Assembly (NCBI GenBank): GCA_965651265.1
Contig: CBFGRV010000050.1
Location: 1 to 21,871 of the forward strand
DNA length: 21,871 nucleotides
Reading direction: 5' to 3'
Source of the DNA: CBFGRV01 sp965651265
GTDB taxonomy: Bacteria; Bacteroidota; Rhodothermia; Rhodothermales; VXPQ01
Shown piece by piece: positions 1 through 6,648 of this stretch. Made by a program: the position numbers and the translations under genes. The notes under the pieces are model-generated. The model made no database searches. It saw only the letters and a program-made list of their open reading frames with translations, and was not told the origin of the DNA. The number at the start of each line of letters is the position of its first letter. The stretch's first letter is position 1.

Positions 1-120
1 ACTTCCCAACCGCAGTCTTCCCGGGCGCAAACTTCCCAACTGCCGTCTTCCCGGGCGCAAACTTCCGAGGCGCAAACTTCCGAGGCGCAGACTTTCGAGG
101 CGGATACTTCCCGAACCCAG
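1..120 (+). repeat. In-frame 15-bp minisatellite inside purL
   Basis: Eight consecutive 15-bp units start at 1, 16, 31, 46, 61, 76, 91 and 106. The core is actTCCgaggcgcaa or a variant. They encode the pentapeptides TSQPQ, SSRAQ, TSQLP, SSRAQ, TSEAQ, TSEAQ, TFEAD and TSRTQ. Units 2 and 4 are identical, units 1+2 and 3+4 form a 30-bp higher-order repeat, and units 5 and 6 differ at one base. Because the unit is a multiple of three, gain or loss of copies keeps the frame. The array starts at the first base of the window, so its true length is unknown. Confidence 0.9.
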
Positions 121-1188
121 GCCCCCGGTCTTCCAAACACCGCTTCCGACGTGCTACTCCGCCTGCTGGGATCACCCAACATCGCATCCAAACGGTGGGT
201 ATTTGAGCAGTACGATACGATGGTGCGTTCCAATACGGTCGTTGGTCCGGGGCCCAGTGATGCAGCCGTCGTGCGTATCAAGGGCACCAACCGGGGCCTC
301 GCCGTGAAGACGGACTGCAACGGACGCTACGTTTTCCTCGATCCACGCCGCGGTGCCCAGATCGCCGTTGCCGAGGCGGCGCGCAATGTCGTATGCGCCG
401 GCGGCCGGCCCGTCGCCATCACGAACTGCCTGAATTTTGGCAATCCCTATAAGCCGGAGGTGTACTGGACGTTCAAGGAGGCGGTCCGCGGAATGGGGGA
501 TGCGTGCCGTGCGTTCGACACCCCGGTGACGGGTGGAAATGTCTCGTTTTACAACGAGAACCCAGAGGGGGCCGTCTTCCCCACGCCTACGATCGGGATG
601 CTCGGCATCGTGGAGGATGTGCAGCGGGATGCGACAACGATTCCGTTCAGGCACGTCGGCGACGAGATTTACCTGCTCAGCCCGGCCGCCTGGCAGCATC
701 GCGACGACATCAACGGCTCGGAGTACCTGGCGCGCATCCACGGACTCGTCAAAGGGGGTGCACCGCATATCGATCTCGAGGAGGAAGTCGCCGTCCAGAC
801 CGCGATGTTACAGTTAATCCGCGCCGGCATCGTACAGTGTGCGCACGACGTCTCCGACGGCGGTCTCGCCGTCGCGCTGGCGGAATGCATTCTTCATGGT
901 GACCTGGGCGCAACCGTGGAGATCGAGGCGCCGGGCTATCGCCGAGACGCCGTGCTGTTCGGCGAGGCGCAGTCGCGCATCGTCTTCAGCGTCAGAACTG
1001 AGGATGCCGTGCAGATGAGGGAGATTCTGGATGATGTACAGGGCGTATCCGTAGCGCTCACCCGACTGGGCACGGTGACGGACGGACCCCTGGTCATCCG
1101 ACTGGACGGTGAGGCGGTCGTCGATCTTACAAGTGAGGCACTTCGGACCCCATACGAGACTGCCATACCGTCATACATGGACCGCTAA
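1..1188 (+). CDS. purL: Phosphoribosylformylglycinamidine synthase subunit PurL, C-terminal part (5' end outside window)
   Basis: PurL is the ATP-dependent synthetase subunit that converts FGAR to FGAM in cytoplasmic purine synthesis, usually with ammonia supplied by PurQ/PurS. The frame is open from base 1 to the TAA at 1186-1188, so this is the last 395 residues of a small-type PurL (family about 730-760 aa). A GTG at 151 is only an internal codon. Family blocks visible are SPNIASKRWV, the MVRSNTVVGPG stretch, ITNCLNFGNPYKPE, DTPVTGGNVSFYNENPEGAV, TPTIGMLG, and HDVSDGGLAVALAE, the second-half phosphate/ATP-binding block. The unusual part is residues 1-40 of the visible protein. Here the linker before the LLRLLGSPNIASK block is made of TSxAQ-like pentapeptides encoded by a 15-bp repeat, which I do not know from PurL. 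The window cuts the gene inside or at the edge of that repeat. The assignment itself is very secure. Confidence 0.96.
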   Translation, partial: TSQPQSSRAQTSQLPSSRAQTSEAQTSEAQTFEADTSRTQAPGLPNTASDVLLRLLGSPNIASKRWVFEQYDTMVRSNTVVGPGPSDAAVVRIKGTNRGLAVKTDCNGRYVFLDPRRGAQIAVAEAARNVVCAGGRPVAITNCLNFGNPYKPEVYWTFKEAVRGMGDACRAFDTPVTGGNVSFYNENPEGAVFPTPTIGMLGIVEDVQRDATTIPFRHVGDEIYLLSPAAWQHRDDINGSEYLARIHGLVKGGAPHIDLEEEVAVQTAMLQLIRAGIVQCAHDVSDGGLAVALAECILHGDLGATVEIEAPGYRRDAVLFGEAQSRIVFSVRTEDAVQMREILDDVQGVSVALTRLGTVTDGPLVIRLDGEAVVDLTSEALRTPYETAIPSYMDR

Positions 1189-1410
1189 ATAGCGGAAGCA
1201 TTGTCCGATGCACACGGATTTCATCCGAACTCCTTTCGACCTCCATAATGGCTCGCCGAAACGTCATGCCAAGAATCGGGTAAGCAGGCGGAAACGATGC
1301 CTCTAGCCGAAACCAAGATCTCGGCATACTTGTTGTAACAGATACTCTGTGGTCGCCCCGCGGCCGTTTCATTTTTGAACATTTGGAATACTGAATTAAC
1401 GAGGTACGAA

Positions 1411-1746
1411 ATGGCAAAGCCGGTTACCGTCACCGACAGCAATTTTGTGAACGAAGTCATCAACGCCGAGGAGCCGGTTCTGGTGGATTTCTGGGCCGCA
1501 TGGTGTGGGCCGTGTCGGATGATCGCTCCCATGATCGAGGAGCTCGCATCCGAATTCGCCGGACGAGCGAAGATTGCGAAGCTGGATGTGGATAACAATC
1601 CGCAAATCGCAATGCAGTACAACGTACGTTCGATTCCGACGCTGCTTTTCTTCAAGGACGGCACCGTCGCCGACCAGCTGATCGGGGCCTCATCCAAGAG
1701 GACGCTCGCGGCCAAGCTGGAGTCGCTCGTATCGCAGCCCGCGTAG
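1411..1746 (+). CDS. trxA: Thioredoxin
   Basis: A 111-residue cytoplasmic thioredoxin, the normal family length, which reduces protein disulfides and is recharged by thioredoxin reductase. The active site WCGPC is at residues 31-35 (Cys32 and Cys35), preceded by the VLVDFWAAW strand with buried Asp26. The cis-proline loop is SIPT with Pro76, followed by the LLFFKDG strand. The ATG at 1411 is chosen because GAGGTA at 1401-1406 is correctly placed as a ribosome binding site and because MAKPVTVTDSNF matches the usual N-terminus. An upstream ATG at 1375 would add 12 untypical residues. There is no signal peptide. trxB begins 152 bp downstream on the same strand. The gap between them holds a palindrome and tandem repeats, so the two genes may be transcribed separately. 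Confidence 0.97.
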   Translation: MAKPVTVTDSNFVNEVINAEEPVLVDFWAAWCGPCRMIAPMIEELASEFAGRAKIAKLDVDNNPQIAMQYNVRSIPTLLFFKDGTVADQLIGASSKRTLAAKLESLVSQPA

Positions 1747-1784
1747 AGACAGCGTTCGCACATCGCGACAAAAGTTGCTCTTCT

Positions 1785-1800
1785 GTGAAAGTGTTTTCAC
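1785..1800. promoter_or_regulatory. Inverted repeat between trxA and trxB, possible operator
   Basis: The sequence gtgaaagtgttttcac has perfect 6-bp arms (gtgaaa and tttcac) around a 4-bp centre. It lies 38 bp after the trxA stop and about 100 bp before the trxB start. This geometry suits a dimeric regulator, but a short RNA hairpin is equally possible. There is no T-run directly after it, so it is not a canonical terminator. Which regulator would bind is unknown. Confidence 0.4.
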
Positions 1801-1861
1801 TGTTAGAGGATGCTGCCTGCTAGAGGGATTTAAACTGCTAGAGGATTCTAACTACTAGAGG
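1800..1861 (+). repeat. Degenerate 17-18-bp tandem repeat upstream of trxB
   Basis: Four copies of a ctgctagagga-like core begin at 1800, 1817, 1835 and 1852, with spacings of 17, 18 and 17 bp. The variants are ctgttagagga, ctgctagaggga, ctgctagagga and ctactagagg. The stretch is noncoding, more A+T-rich than its surroundings and directly abuts the palindrome at 1785-1800. It could be replication slippage or a set of protein-binding sites in the trxB leader. Confidence 0.75.
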
Positions 1862-1898
1862 TAAAGGATTTCCGCACGCTAGCACGTGCTACGAGGCC

Positions 1899-2975
1899 AT
1901 GATGAAGAACGGAACACCCGATCTATCCCGGTTCGAGGGCGTCGACTTTTCAGGTGCCGAGAACCGGAATGTTGTGATCATCGGGACCGGTCCGGCCGGG
2001 CTGACGGCGGCCTTGTATACGGCACGTGCGAACCTCGAGCCGGTGGTTTACCAGGGACCCGAGCCGGGTGGACAGCTCATCACGACTACGGACGTCGAAA
2101 ACTATCCGGGCTTCCCCGACGGCATCCTCGGACCCGAAATGATGCAGCGCTTCGAGGCGCAGGCCGCGCGCTTCGGTGCAGATCTGCGCTATGGGACCGT
2201 GACGGCGGTAGATTTTTCGCGTCGCCCGTTTCGGTTGCTCATCGACGATGAGAAGCCGATGTGGGCCCAAACGGTGATCATCGCCACGGGCGCATCCGCG
2301 AAGTACCTGGGCCTCGAGAATGAGAAGCGTCTCGTCGGCCACGGTGTTTCGGCGTGCGCTACCTGTGACGGCGCCTTTTTCCGCGGCGAAGAGGTGGCCG
2401 TGGTCGGTGGAGGCGATACGGCGATGGAAGAGGCATTATTCCTTACGCGATTCGCCTCGAAGGTGTATGTCATCCACCGGCGCGAAGAGCTGCGGGCCTC
2501 CAAGATTATGCAGGATCGCGCCTTCGAGAACGACAAGATTGAGTTCATCTGGAATACCGTCGTCACCGATGTGCTCGGTGAGGACAAGGTCGAGGGTTTG
2601 AGACTGCAAAACCGGAAGACGGGTGAGATCCGCACGCTCCCCGTCTCCGGATTATTCGTGGCCATCGGACACGAGCCGAATACAGCCATTTTTAAAGGAT
2701 GGCTGGAGATGGACGCACAGGGCTACATCAAAACCAGGCCCGACTCCAGCTATACAAGCATCCCCGGCGTTTTTGCGAGCGGTGATGCCCGTGACCGCGT
2801 GTATCGGCAGGCCATAACCGCTGCAGGCACGGGATGCATGGCGGCCATCGACGCGGAACGGTGGCTGGCGGAACATCGAATCATCGACGAGCCTCGAACC
2901 GAGACCGAGTACCATGCAGCAGTGGCCGTGCAAAGTAGCGAGGAACGTGGGCTCGTCGGGAACGAGAGCGAATAG
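1899..2975 (+). CDS. trxB: Thioredoxin-disulfide reductase
   Basis: A flavoprotein that uses NADPH to reduce thioredoxin, here almost certainly the TrxA encoded just upstream. The domain order is FAD-binding (GTGPAG at residues 29-34, GGQL near 57-60, IATG at 128-131), the inserted NADPH domain (GGGDTA at 170-175, HRR at 193-195), and the return to the FAD domain (ASGD at 293-296, then RQAITAAGTG). The redox-active CATC is at Cys153 and Cys156. At 358 residues it is longer than the usual 310-320. The excess is about 20 residues before the first Rossmann strand and about 25 acidic residues after the FAD domain. That C-terminal tail overlaps the start of the next gene. A second ATG at 1902 is better spaced from the ACGAGG at 1891-1896, so the start could be one codon later. 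Confidence 0.96.
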   Translation: MMKNGTPDLSRFEGVDFSGAENRNVVIIGTGPAGLTAALYTARANLEPVVYQGPEPGGQLITTTDVENYPGFPDGILGPEMMQRFEAQAARFGADLRYGTVTAVDFSRRPFRLLIDDEKPMWAQTVIIATGASAKYLGLENEKRLVGHGVSACATCDGAFFRGEEVAVVGGGDTAMEEALFLTRFASKVYVIHRREELRASKIMQDRAFENDKIEFIWNTVVTDVLGEDKVEGLRLQNRKTGEIRTLPVSGLFVAIGHEPNTAIFKGWLEMDAQGYIKTRPDSSYTSIPGVFASGDARDRVYRQAITAAGTGCMAAIDAERWLAEHRIIDEPRTETEYHAAVAVQSSEERGLVGNESE

Positions 2976-3780
2976 GGCGGCGCGTCGTCCGCTTCAGCCA
3001 GAGGCCATAGCAGGCCTCATCGCGCTGATGATCCTTTTTTCCGGATGCGCCGCCCAGACCGATTCGTCCGATCTCACCGGCGAGTCACCATCCGAAAGTC
3101 GCATCATCGAGCCGGAGGCAGTAACGCCTGCCCCTGTCGACACGATAAGCGTCCTGGACGATGAACGCTCACTCGAGCGCCGCCTCGAGGATGCGTCGAT
3201 CGCCGCGCGGGTGCGGATGGCGCTCGTGCAGGCGCGCGACTTGCGTACGTTCGATTTCGAGCCGATCGTCGAGAATGGTCGCCTGGAACTCCGGGGCGTA
3301 GTACAGACGCCCGAGCAGCGCCGTCTCGCCGAGGCGGTGGCCCGGCAGGTTAGTGGTGTCCGCGAGGTAATGAGCAGCGTGATCGCGCTGGAAGAGCCAT
3401 TGCTCGCCGACGAATCGGCTGAAGGCATGGCCGAAGGGGACGCCTCGAAGGAGGCCGCCATACCTTCCTCCCGAACAGGCCCGCCATCCGCAGACGCAGC
3501 CACGCCATCGGCTGACGCAGCCAGGCGATCCGCGGAAACGGGCACGCCTCACGCAGAATCAGCCACCTCACCAGAGGAGGCCGCCACGCCCCGCGAGGAG
3601 ACAGCTCCACCTGATGCTCTGTCGCCCGCCCAGGAGAGCGAAGTCTACCACACGGTCCGCTCGGGCGAATCGCTCTGGACGATCTCGCGCCAACATGGCG
3701 TGAGCATCGAACAGATCAGGAGGCTGAACAACCTGCGGTCGAACTCCATTCGGCCCGGCCAGCGACTTCGCGTGAAGTAG
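2914..3780 (+). CDS. BON and LysM domain lipoprotein
   Basis: A 288-residue exported protein, probably lipid-anchored. A basic N-terminus is followed by the hydrophobic segment AIAGLIALMILFSGC, giving Cys45 as the likely lipidated residue; the lipobox LFSGC is slightly off consensus. A BON domain spans about 86-160, with the RGVVQTPEQRRLAEAVA block and the GVREVMSSV end. An Ala/Ser/Thr/Pro/Glu-rich repeat linker spans about 187-240. A LysM domain occupies 244-287 (YHTVRSGESLWTISRQHGV to IRPGQRLRVK). BON domains are associated with membranes or small ligands and LysM binds peptidoglycan, so it may tether the envelope to the cell wall. The same BON+LysM order occurs in E. coli Kbp, which has no export signal. 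The ATG at 2914 overlaps trxB by 62 bp. A GTG at 2947, after GCGAGG, still keeps the signal sequence and may be the true start. Confidence 0.85.
   Translation: MQQWPCKVARNVGSSGTRANRAARRPLQPEAIAGLIALMILFSGCAAQTDSSDLTGESPSESRIIEPEAVTPAPVDTISVLDDERSLERRLEDASIAARVRMALVQARDLRTFDFEPIVENGRLELRGVVQTPEQRRLAEAVARQVSGVREVMSSVIALEEPLLADESAEGMAEGDASKEAAIPSSRTGPPSADAATPSADAARRSAETGTPHAESATSPEEAATPREETAPPDALSPAQESEVYHTVRSGESLWTISRQHGVSIEQIRRLNNLRSNSIRPGQRLRVK
3484..3594 (+). repeat. Degenerate 21-bp coding repeat in the BON-LysM linker
   Basis: Units begin at 3484, 3505, 3526, 3547 and 3571. They encode PSADAAT, PSADAAR, RSAETGT, PHAESATS and PEEAAT, followed by PREETA. The first two copies are closest to each other at the DNA level and later ones drift. 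All keep the reading frame. The result is a flexible, probably disordered spacer between the two domains. Confidence 0.7.
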
Positions 3781-3798
3781 CCGCGCGTCAGGCCCGCT

Positions 3799-4662
3799 TC
3801 ACCGCCGAAGCAGATTGCGGACCACGAACCAGACGTTCTCCTTGCGCTCGCGCAAGCGGCGGGTGAAATAGGGCAACCACTCCGTTCCGTATGGCAGGTA
3901 GATGCGCATGTGATAGCCATCGCGCACAATTTGCTCCTGCGTATCGGGCCGGATGCCATAGAGCATCTGGAACTCGAATCGATCACGATCGAAGCCTTCC
4001 TCGCGTGCAAACGCCTTCACCGAATCGATCAAGCGGTCGTCGTGTGTCGCGATGCCCGGGTATCGTGCATGGCGGATGAGCATCTTCGCGTAGACATCGA
4101 ACCGCTCCCGAATCGTCTTCATCTTCTGATGGGCGATAGAGGCCGGCTCCTTGTAAGCGCCCTTGCAAATCCGTACGCGCGCATTGAGCTCGCACATGCG
4201 CTCCACGTCACGCTCGGTACGTTTCAGGTAGGCCTGCAGCACGATGCCCACATGATCCGGGAAGTCGGGGTACACCTCCTCGAACAACCGAAGCGTGGAC
4301 TCCGTGATGTCGCTCCCCTCCATATCCAGCCGGATGAACACGTCCCGCTCTCGCGCCGTCTCCAGTAGACTCCGGAGGTTGTCGAGGCAATAATCCTCAT
4401 CGATCTTCTGCCCCATCATCGACAGCTTGATGGAGACATTCGCATCCAGCCCGTCCCGGCTGCGCTCCTCGGCGACCGTCTGCACGAGGCTGATGTAGGC
4501 ATCTCGCGCCGCCGCGGCGACGTCTCGATCGGTTACGTATTCGCCGAGCAGGTCCATGGCCACATGCATCCCCTTCCGGTTCAGGTCCCTCACGACCGGA
4601 AGCGCCCCCTCGAGCGTTTCAGCGGCCACGAAACGGCTGGCTAGCGCGAAAGGAAGTCGCAT
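3799..4662 (-). CDS. Proline dehydrogenase (monofunctional, FAD-dependent)
   Basis: This enzyme oxidises L-proline to 1-pyrroline-5-carboxylate and passes electrons to the quinone pool, the first step of proline catabolism. It is a 287-residue TIM-barrel protein, close to the roughly 300 of monofunctional bacterial enzymes. Visible blocks are RFVAAETLE (10-18), VSIKLS (76-81), IRLDMEGSD (110-118), VLQAYLKR (141-148), RICKGAYKEP (164-173), IATHDDRLI (204-212) and FEFQMLYGIR (229-238). The C-terminal YFTRRLRER (265-273) contains the paired arginines that hold the proline carboxylate. The N-terminus is about 20 residues shorter than in many homologues, but the conserved blocks are complete. It lies 47 bp downstream of the PLP-enzyme gene on the same strand and is probably cotranscribed with it. 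No P5C dehydrogenase or proline transporter lies in the window. Confidence 0.93.
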   Translation of the reverse strand: MRLPFALASRFVAAETLEGALPVVRDLNRKGMHVAMDLLGEYVTDRDVAAAARDAYISLVQTVAEERSRDGLDANVSIKLSMMGQKIDEDYCLDNLRSLLETARERDVFIRLDMEGSDITESTLRLFEEVYPDFPDHVGIVLQAYLKRTERDVERMCELNARVRICKGAYKEPASIAHQKMKTIRERFDVYAKMLIRHARYPGIATHDDRLIDSVKAFAREEGFDRDRFEFQMLYGIRPDTQEQIVRDGYHMRIYLPYGTEWLPYFTRRLRERKENVWFVVRNLLRR

Positions 4663-4709
4663 GCAGGGTTGGATGGAATTCTGGATGGGTCGATGCGCAT
4701 CGGGCGGCG

Positions 4710-5834
4710 CTAACCGTCAAGTGCTTGTTGGAGATCCTCGAGTAGATCGTCGACGTGCTCGAGCCCGACCGATAGCCGAAGCAGATTGTCCGGAGTGGGG
4801 CTCGGCTGTGCTTCCGTCGACGCCCGATGTTCGATCAGGCTTTCCGTACCGCCGAGGCTCGTCGCCCGTTTGAATACTCTCGTCCGCGCCGCTACAGCGA
4901 GGCCCTCCTTCTCGCCTCCGGCGATCTGAAACGAGAGCATCCCTCCAAACGCGCTCATCTGGCGGGCGGCGATTTCATGGCCGGGATGATCGGGTAATCC
5001 GGGATAATGCACGGCCTCCACATTCCGGTGCCCGGCGAGCATTTCCGCGATGGCCTGCGCATTGCGGGAGTGCACGAGCATCCGGGCTCCCAGCGATCGC
5101 AACCCGCGCATCGCGAGCCAGGCGCTGAAGGGATCCAGGACGGCGCCGGCAATGACCTGGCCGGTCCGGATCCGCTCCCAATACTCATCCGAACTATGGG
5201 TGATGAGGATGCCTCCAAGCACATCCGTGTGTCCGGCCAGGTACTTCGTCACGGAGTGCAGGACGAGGTCGGCACCGAGGTCGAGCGGTCGCTGCAGGAG
5301 GGGAGTCGTCCACGTGCCGTCCACGACCAGCCGGGCTCCGTGAGCGTGAGCCACGTTCGCGACGGCCTGCAAGTCCGTGATTTTCACCAGCGGATTGGAT
5401 GGCGTCTCGGCCCAGACCAACTTCGTTTCGGGTCGCAGCGCCGCCGCAACCGTATCCGGCCTCGTGAAATCGGCCTCGGTGCAGCTGAGGCCCCACGGCA
5501 CGAAAACATCTCCCAGGAGGCGTCGGACGCCGTAATACACGTCATCCGGAATGACGACGTGATCCCCGGGGCGGAGGGCCTGGAAAACGGCCGCTGTCGC
5601 CGCTAACCCCGACGAAAAAGCGGCCGCCTCCTCGCCCCCTTCCAGCTTCGCCATCACCTCCTGGAACTGCTTCCGCGTCGGGTTGTCGTTACGCGTGTAC
5701 ATGAAGCCGCCCGGGTACGAGCCGTCCGCCGCCCGTTCGTAGGTGGTGGACAGATGAAGCGGCGAAACTAAATCGAAGTACGGCGGCTCAGGCCGGCAAC
5801 CGCTCTGGGCAAGGATCGTCTCAACGTGCGACAT
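4710..5834 (-). CDS. Cys/Met-metabolism PLP-dependent enzyme (cystathionine synthase/lyase family)
   Basis: A 374-residue cytoplasmic fold-type I PLP enzyme of the trans-sulfuration family. Visible features are YTRNDNPTR (46-54), where the Tyr and Arg reach the PLP phosphate of the neighbouring subunit; FSSGLAAT (73-80); WAETPSNPL (141-149); VVDGTW (170-175); the PLP-binding lysine in HSVTKYLAGH (Lys197); and SLGGTESLIEHRAS near the C-terminus. The usual VVDNTF appears as VVDGTW, an Asn-to-Gly change beside the cofactor-contacting Asp. Cystathionine gamma-synthase, beta-lyase and gamma-lyase cannot be separated by reading alone, so no symbol is given. It faces pdxH across 44 bp, which links a PLP-dependent enzyme with PLP synthesis, and proline dehydrogenase follows it on the same strand. 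Confidence 0.9.
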   Translation of the reverse strand: MSHVETILAQSGCRPEPPYFDLVSPLHLSTTYERAADGSYPGGFMYTRNDNPTRKQFQEVMAKLEGGEEAAAFSSGLAATAAVFQALRPGDHVVIPDDVYYGVRRLLGDVFVPWGLSCTEADFTRPDTVAAALRPETKLVWAETPSNPLVKITDLQAVANVAHAHGARLVVDGTWTTPLLQRPLDLGADLVLHSVTKYLAGHTDVLGGILITHSSDEYWERIRTGQVIAGAVLDPFSAWLAMRGLRSLGARMLVHSRNAQAIAEMLAGHRNVEAVHYPGLPDHPGHEIAARQMSAFGGMLSFQIAGGEKEGLAVAARTRVFKRATSLGGTESLIEHRASTEAQPSPTPDNLLRLSVGLEHVDDLLEDLQQALDG

Positions 5835-5837
5835 GAC

Positions 5838-5848
5838 AAACTGAGTTT
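5838..5848. promoter_or_regulatory. 11-bp palindrome in the pdxH / PLP-enzyme divergent gap
   Basis: aaact-g-agttt is a perfect inverted repeat with 5-bp arms and a single central base. It begins 4 bp from the minus-strand start codon at 5834 and lies 30 bp before the pdxH start. The whole divergent gap is only 44 bp, so any promoters must extend into the coding regions. It could be a small operator, but a palindrome this short can arise by chance. Confidence 0.3.
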
Positions 5849-5872
5849 AGCGAACACGCAGAAAGCTACAGT

Positions 5873-5878
5873 AAAGGA
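5873..5878 (+). promoter_or_regulatory. Ribosome binding site abutting a TTG start (pdxH)
   Basis: AAAGGA at 5873-5878 directly touches the TTG at 5879 with no spacer, which is unusually close. No other start lies in frame between the upstream TGA at 5834-5836 and the conserved VAALRREY motif. TTG is therefore the best start despite the poor spacing, and weak initiation would be expected. Confidence 0.5.
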
Positions 5879-6526
5879 TTGGCGAAGATAGACGTCGCAG
5901 CGCTCCGCAGGGAGTATCGTGACCTGCCCCTCGACGAGACAATGGTGCGCTCGCACCCCATCGATCAATTCGAGGAGTGGTTGGAGCAGGCCGTGCGGGT
6001 GGAGACCCGCGACCCCAGCGGCATGATGCTGGCAACGGTGGACGCTCAGGGCCAGCCCTCGGCCCGCGTCGTCCTGCTCAAGGGAATTAGCCGTCAGGGC
6101 TTCACGTTTTTCAGCAACTACGACAGCCGAAAGGCACGCGAGCTGGCGGAGAATCCGCGGGCGGCCCTGGTTTTCTGGTGGATGGAGTTGGACCGCCAGG
6201 TTCGCATCCAGGGCCGCGTGAGCCGCTCATCCCGCAGCATATCGGAGCAATACTTCGCCTCGCGGCCACGAGGCAGCCAGCTGAGCGCATTGGTCTCGCC
6301 GCAGAGCCGCGTCGTCGAAAGCCGGAAGGTACTGGAGGATGCCGTGGCCAAGGCCGAGCAAGCGTATGCCGACCGCGACATCCCATGTCCACCGAATTGG
6401 GGCGGATTCTTGCTCGAGCCGGATTACATCGAGTTCTGGCAAGGCCGCAGGAATCGGCTGCATGACCGGGTTGTGTACCGCCGGAGAGAGGGCGATTCAT
6501 GGAAGATCGAGCGGCTGGCCCCGTAA
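5879..6526 (+). CDS. pdxH: Pyridoxamine 5'-phosphate oxidase
   Basis: An FMN-dependent cytoplasmic enzyme that oxidises PNP or PMP to the cofactor PLP. It is 215 residues, the usual length. Family blocks in order are LRREYRDLPLDE (9-20), PIDQFEEWLEQA (27-38), MMLATVDAQGQPSARVVLLK (49-68, FMN contacts), FFSNYDSRKARELAENPRAA (77-96), FWWMELDRQVRIQG (99-112), EQYFASRPRGSQ (123-134), SPQS (140-143), and the C-terminal signature PPNWGGFLLEPDYIEFWQGR with NRLHDRVVYRR. The start is TTG at 5879, forced by an upstream stop and by the need to keep the RREY motif. It is transcribed divergently from a PLP-dependent enzyme gene. A degenerate direct-repeat array begins inside its last codons. Confidence 0.96.
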   Translation: MAKIDVAALRREYRDLPLDETMVRSHPIDQFEEWLEQAVRVETRDPSGMMLATVDAQGQPSARVVLLKGISRQGFTFFSNYDSRKARELAENPRAALVFWWMELDRQVRIQGRVSRSSRSISEQYFASRPRGSQLSALVSPQSRVVESRKVLEDAVAKAEQAYADRDIPCPPNWGGFLLEPDYIEFWQGRRNRLHDRVVYRRREGDSWKIERLAP

Positions 6527-6629
6527 TCCGGGATTGGTTGGATCTTCTTCCGGCCCGTGAATCCGGATTTGGTTGGATGCCTTCCTCCGGCCGCGTGATT
6601 CCGGAGTCGGATGCAAGTCTTCCTGGGCC
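6522..6629 (+). repeat. Three degenerate 34-37-bp direct repeats spanning the pdxH stop
   Basis: Copies occupy 6522-6555, 6556-6592 and 6593-6629. Copies 1 and 2 share atccgg, ttggttggat, a cTTC-rich tract and the end tccggcc. Copy 3 keeps gtgattccgg, cggatg, tcttcc and gggcc but has drifted. The pdxH TAA (6524-6526) lies inside copy 1. The copies are contiguous and not separated by variable spacers, so this is not a CRISPR. The array sits in the gap between convergent genes and may reflect slippage or a transcript-end element. Confidence 0.75.
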
Positions 6630-6648
6630 GCCGAAGGGTGTAGAATCC

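Noticed and set aside
151..153. GTG as the start of purL
   Set aside because: The frame stays open to base 1 and the protein begins in the middle of the PurL fold. The gene is cut by the window edge and does not start here.
1215..1227. cggat-ttc-atccg hairpin after purL as a terminator
   Set aside because: The stem is only 5 bp and is followed by an interrupted T-rich stretch, too weak to call.
1375..1377. ATG 36 bp upstream of the chosen trxA start
   Set aside because: It would add 12 residues absent from thioredoxins, and the ribosome binding site at 1401-1406 fits the ATG at 1411.
3910..4368. A 152-codon plus-strand frame inside the proline dehydrogenase gene
   Set aside because: The minus strand carries every conserved proline dehydrogenase block, so this is a shadow frame.
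6522..6629. CRISPR-like array after pdxH
   Set aside because: The units are contiguous and degenerate with no unique spacers, and no cas genes are present.
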